From JAUWPO01 sp965603285 (lineage in GTDB: Bacteria > Chloroflexota > Anaerolineae > Anaerolineales > UBA4823), in assembly GCA_965603285.1 (NCBI GenBank), contig CBFDCK010000002.1:11916-75915 (forward strand): 64,000 nt of DNA, written 5' to 3'. The translations under genes were made by a program, and so were the position numbers. Below, in pieces: positions 62,992 through 64,000 of the stretch; position 1 is the first letter of the stretch; every line of letters starts with the position of its first letter. The notes under the pieces were generated by a model, which saw only the letters and a list, made by a program, of their open reading frames with translations, made no database searches and was not told the DNA's origin.

Positions 62992-63660
62992 TTAGTCTTC
63001 TTGTTCTTTTCCACCATCTTCTACTTCTTCTTCCTTACCTCGTTCAATAACTTCAGGTTCCTCTTCAGTGATCTCAACTTCTTCAATTTCCTCGATTTCT
63101 TCTACTGCTGGAGGAGAAATAATTACCACCATTTCCTCAATATCTGAAATCAATTCGATATTTGGCGGCAAGCTGATATCACGAACGTACAAAGAATCTC
63201 CAATTTCTTCCAATGAAGAAAGATCGGCAACAATTCGATCTGGCAGGTCTTGTGGCAAACACTCAATTTCTAAGGATTCCAAGACAGTGACCAACACACC
63301 CATTAACTCTTTAACTGCTGGTGATTCTCCTTGAAAATCAAGCATCACTTCAGTTCGCAATTTCTCAGTCATTGACACTTCATGAAAATCAATATGCAGT
63401 ATGTCTTCAGTAACTGGATCGCGTTGTTTATCGCGAATAAGTGTCGTGTGTTTTTCTCCATCAATCTCTAAAACAACCAGGCTCGATGAAGAAATTGCAG
63501 AAAGTATCTGATTGGCATTCCGAGTATTTAATGAAATTGGTATAGAAGATATTCCCCGTCCATATACAATCGCTGGCAATATACCTTCGCGCCGCAGCGT
63601 CTTAACTTGCTTCCCAACAACATCTCTTTTTCTTGCTTGCAGTAATACTTCTTCCATCAT
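62992..63660 (-). CDS. rplY: Ribosomal protein L25 (general stress protein Ctc type)
   Basis: About 222 residues. The N-terminal L25 domain (residues 1-90) binds 5S rRNA: ARKRDVVGKQVKTLRREGIL, AIVYGRG, and RDKQRDPVTEDILHIDFHEV. The C-terminal TL5/Ctc domain follows (DFQGESPAVKELMGVLVTVL, CLPQDLPDRIVADLSSLEEI), then a very acidic Glu-rich tail of about 40 residues. Two adjacent ATGs (63660, 63657) both lie close to AAGGAAGG; which is used is not decided. The upstream extension in frame is not supported. Confidence 0.93.
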   Translation of the reverse strand: MMEEVLLQARKRDVVGKQVKTLRREGILPAIVYGRGISSIPISLNTRNANQILSAISSSSLVVLEIDGEKHTTLIRDKQRDPVTEDILHIDFHEVSMTEKLRTEVMLDFQGESPAVKELMGVLVTVLESLEIECLPQDLPDRIVADLSSLEEIGDSLYVRDISLPPNIELISDIEEMVVIISPPAVEEIEEIEEVEITEEEPEVIERGKEEEVEDGGKEQED

Positions 63661-63769
63661 ATCCTTCCTTGGAACGCCTCTCACTCGATATAGTCAAATT
63701 ACCCTCGTTCCTTGGGTCTTTACCGGATTCCACCGGCGGGAATTATTCGAGCCGGAATCTATAACCGGC

Positions 63770-63798
63770 AAAAAAATACCCCCACCACATAGGGGCAT
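63770..63798 (-). terminator. Terminator-like hairpin in the L25 leader (possible attenuator)
   Basis: On the minus strand ATGCCCC pairs with GGGGTAT and is followed by seven T. It sits just downstream of the predicted L25 promoter and upstream of the gene, followed by a further GCCGG/CCGGC hairpin and an alternative pairing partner. Confidence 0.5.
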
Positions 63799-63817
63799 CG
63801 TTACTAATACGAACAGA

Positions 63818-63846
63818 ATTGTAGTCTCCTAATGTATATTCGTCAA
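63818..63846 (-). promoter_or_regulatory. Promoter of the L25 gene
   Basis: TTGACG (63841-63846) and TACAAT (63818-63823) with a 17-bp spacer on the minus strand; transcript start near 63811, leader about 150 nt. Confidence 0.6.
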
Positions 63847-63862
63847 TACTTAATTGACATAC

Positions 63863-63973
63863 TTATTGAAAGCCTAGTTCTTTGATACTGCTCTTCGCAT
63901 TGATAAGTGTTTCCTGATTAAAAACTTCCGCAAATTCAGGTTTTACGTAGATATGGACATGTACAATATACAT
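63863..63973 (-). pseudogene. Truncated antibiotic-biosynthesis-monooxygenase-like gene
   Basis: With a perfect AAGGAG six nt upstream, an ATG opens a 36-residue frame (MYIVHVHIYVKPEFAEVFNQ ...) resembling the first strand and helix of ABM-domain proteins, which normally have about 95-105 residues. It stops early and no continuation is visible in other frames before the L25 promoter. Either a truncated gene or a genuine tiny protein. Confidence 0.4.
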
Positions 63974-64000
63974 ATCATTCTCCTTCTTTTGGTTAAAATT

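Overview
The window is bacterial and most likely from a strictly anaerobic member of the Chloroflexota (Anaerolineae-like). That assignment rests on gene content only: bacterial-type CO dehydrogenase/acetyl-CoA synthase genes, a secreted repeat protein, many Gfo/Idh/MocA oxidoreductases and a CUT2 sugar importer. Genes are densely packed, with good Shine-Dalgarno sites, several recognisable sigma-70 promoters and clear intrinsic terminators.

Layout. (1) 1-9.5 kb is ordinary backbone: the 5' part of relA/spoT on the minus strand, a secreted two-repeat protein, an ECF-type sigma factor with a soluble zinc anti-sigma protein, NAD(P)H-hydrate epimerase, a TauE/SafE exporter with a small membrane partner, a tandem universal stress protein, and a lipoprotein-like penicillin-binding transpeptidase. 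(2) 9.76-35.23 kb is a catabolic block that may be a genomic island. Its right edge abuts the 3' end of an intact tRNA-Asp gene, and its left edge carries a degenerate direct repeat of that tRNA 3' end. Inside are two divergent sets of genes around a GntR regulator, each with a TIM-barrel isomerase, a Gfo/Idh/MocA oxidoreductase and a DeoC-type aldolase. There are also two ROK proteins, an IS30 element, a CUT2 ABC importer whose binding protein is internally duplicated, two more Gfo/Idh proteins, two UroD-family proteins, and a HAD / unknown / PfkB / SIS module resembling heptose-phosphate chemistry. Degenerate gene fragments fill its larger gaps. I read it as one uptake and degradation system for an unidentified sugar or sugar derivative.

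(3) 35.3-52.3 kb, all minus strand, is a Wood-Ljungdahl carbonyl-branch locus. In transcription order it holds an ASKHA/ferredoxin activator, an HMA-like small protein, cooS, a fused acsB-acsD gene, acsC, a second ASKHA/ferredoxin activator, acsE, panB, a 422-residue protein I do not recognise, and a glutamate-dehydrogenase-family enzyme with a C-terminal CBS pair. The methyl-branch genes (fhs, folD, metF) and a CooC/AcsF nickel ATPase are not in the window. (4) 52.5-64 kb is housekeeping: tRNA-Met, polyprenyl synthase, TatD, phosphopentomutase, two phosphohexomutases including GlmM, cysteine desulfurase with MnmA, a cold-shock protein, a Nudix hydrolase and ribosomal protein L25.

The most notable observations are the acsB-acsD fusion, the mirrored isomerase/oxidoreductase/aldolase modules with one aldolase altered at its phosphate-binding loop, the twofold GntR operator, the near-identical internal duplication of the sugar-binding protein, and the tRNA-Asp relic marking a possible island edge. 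All functional statements come from motif recognition by eye; no database search was made.
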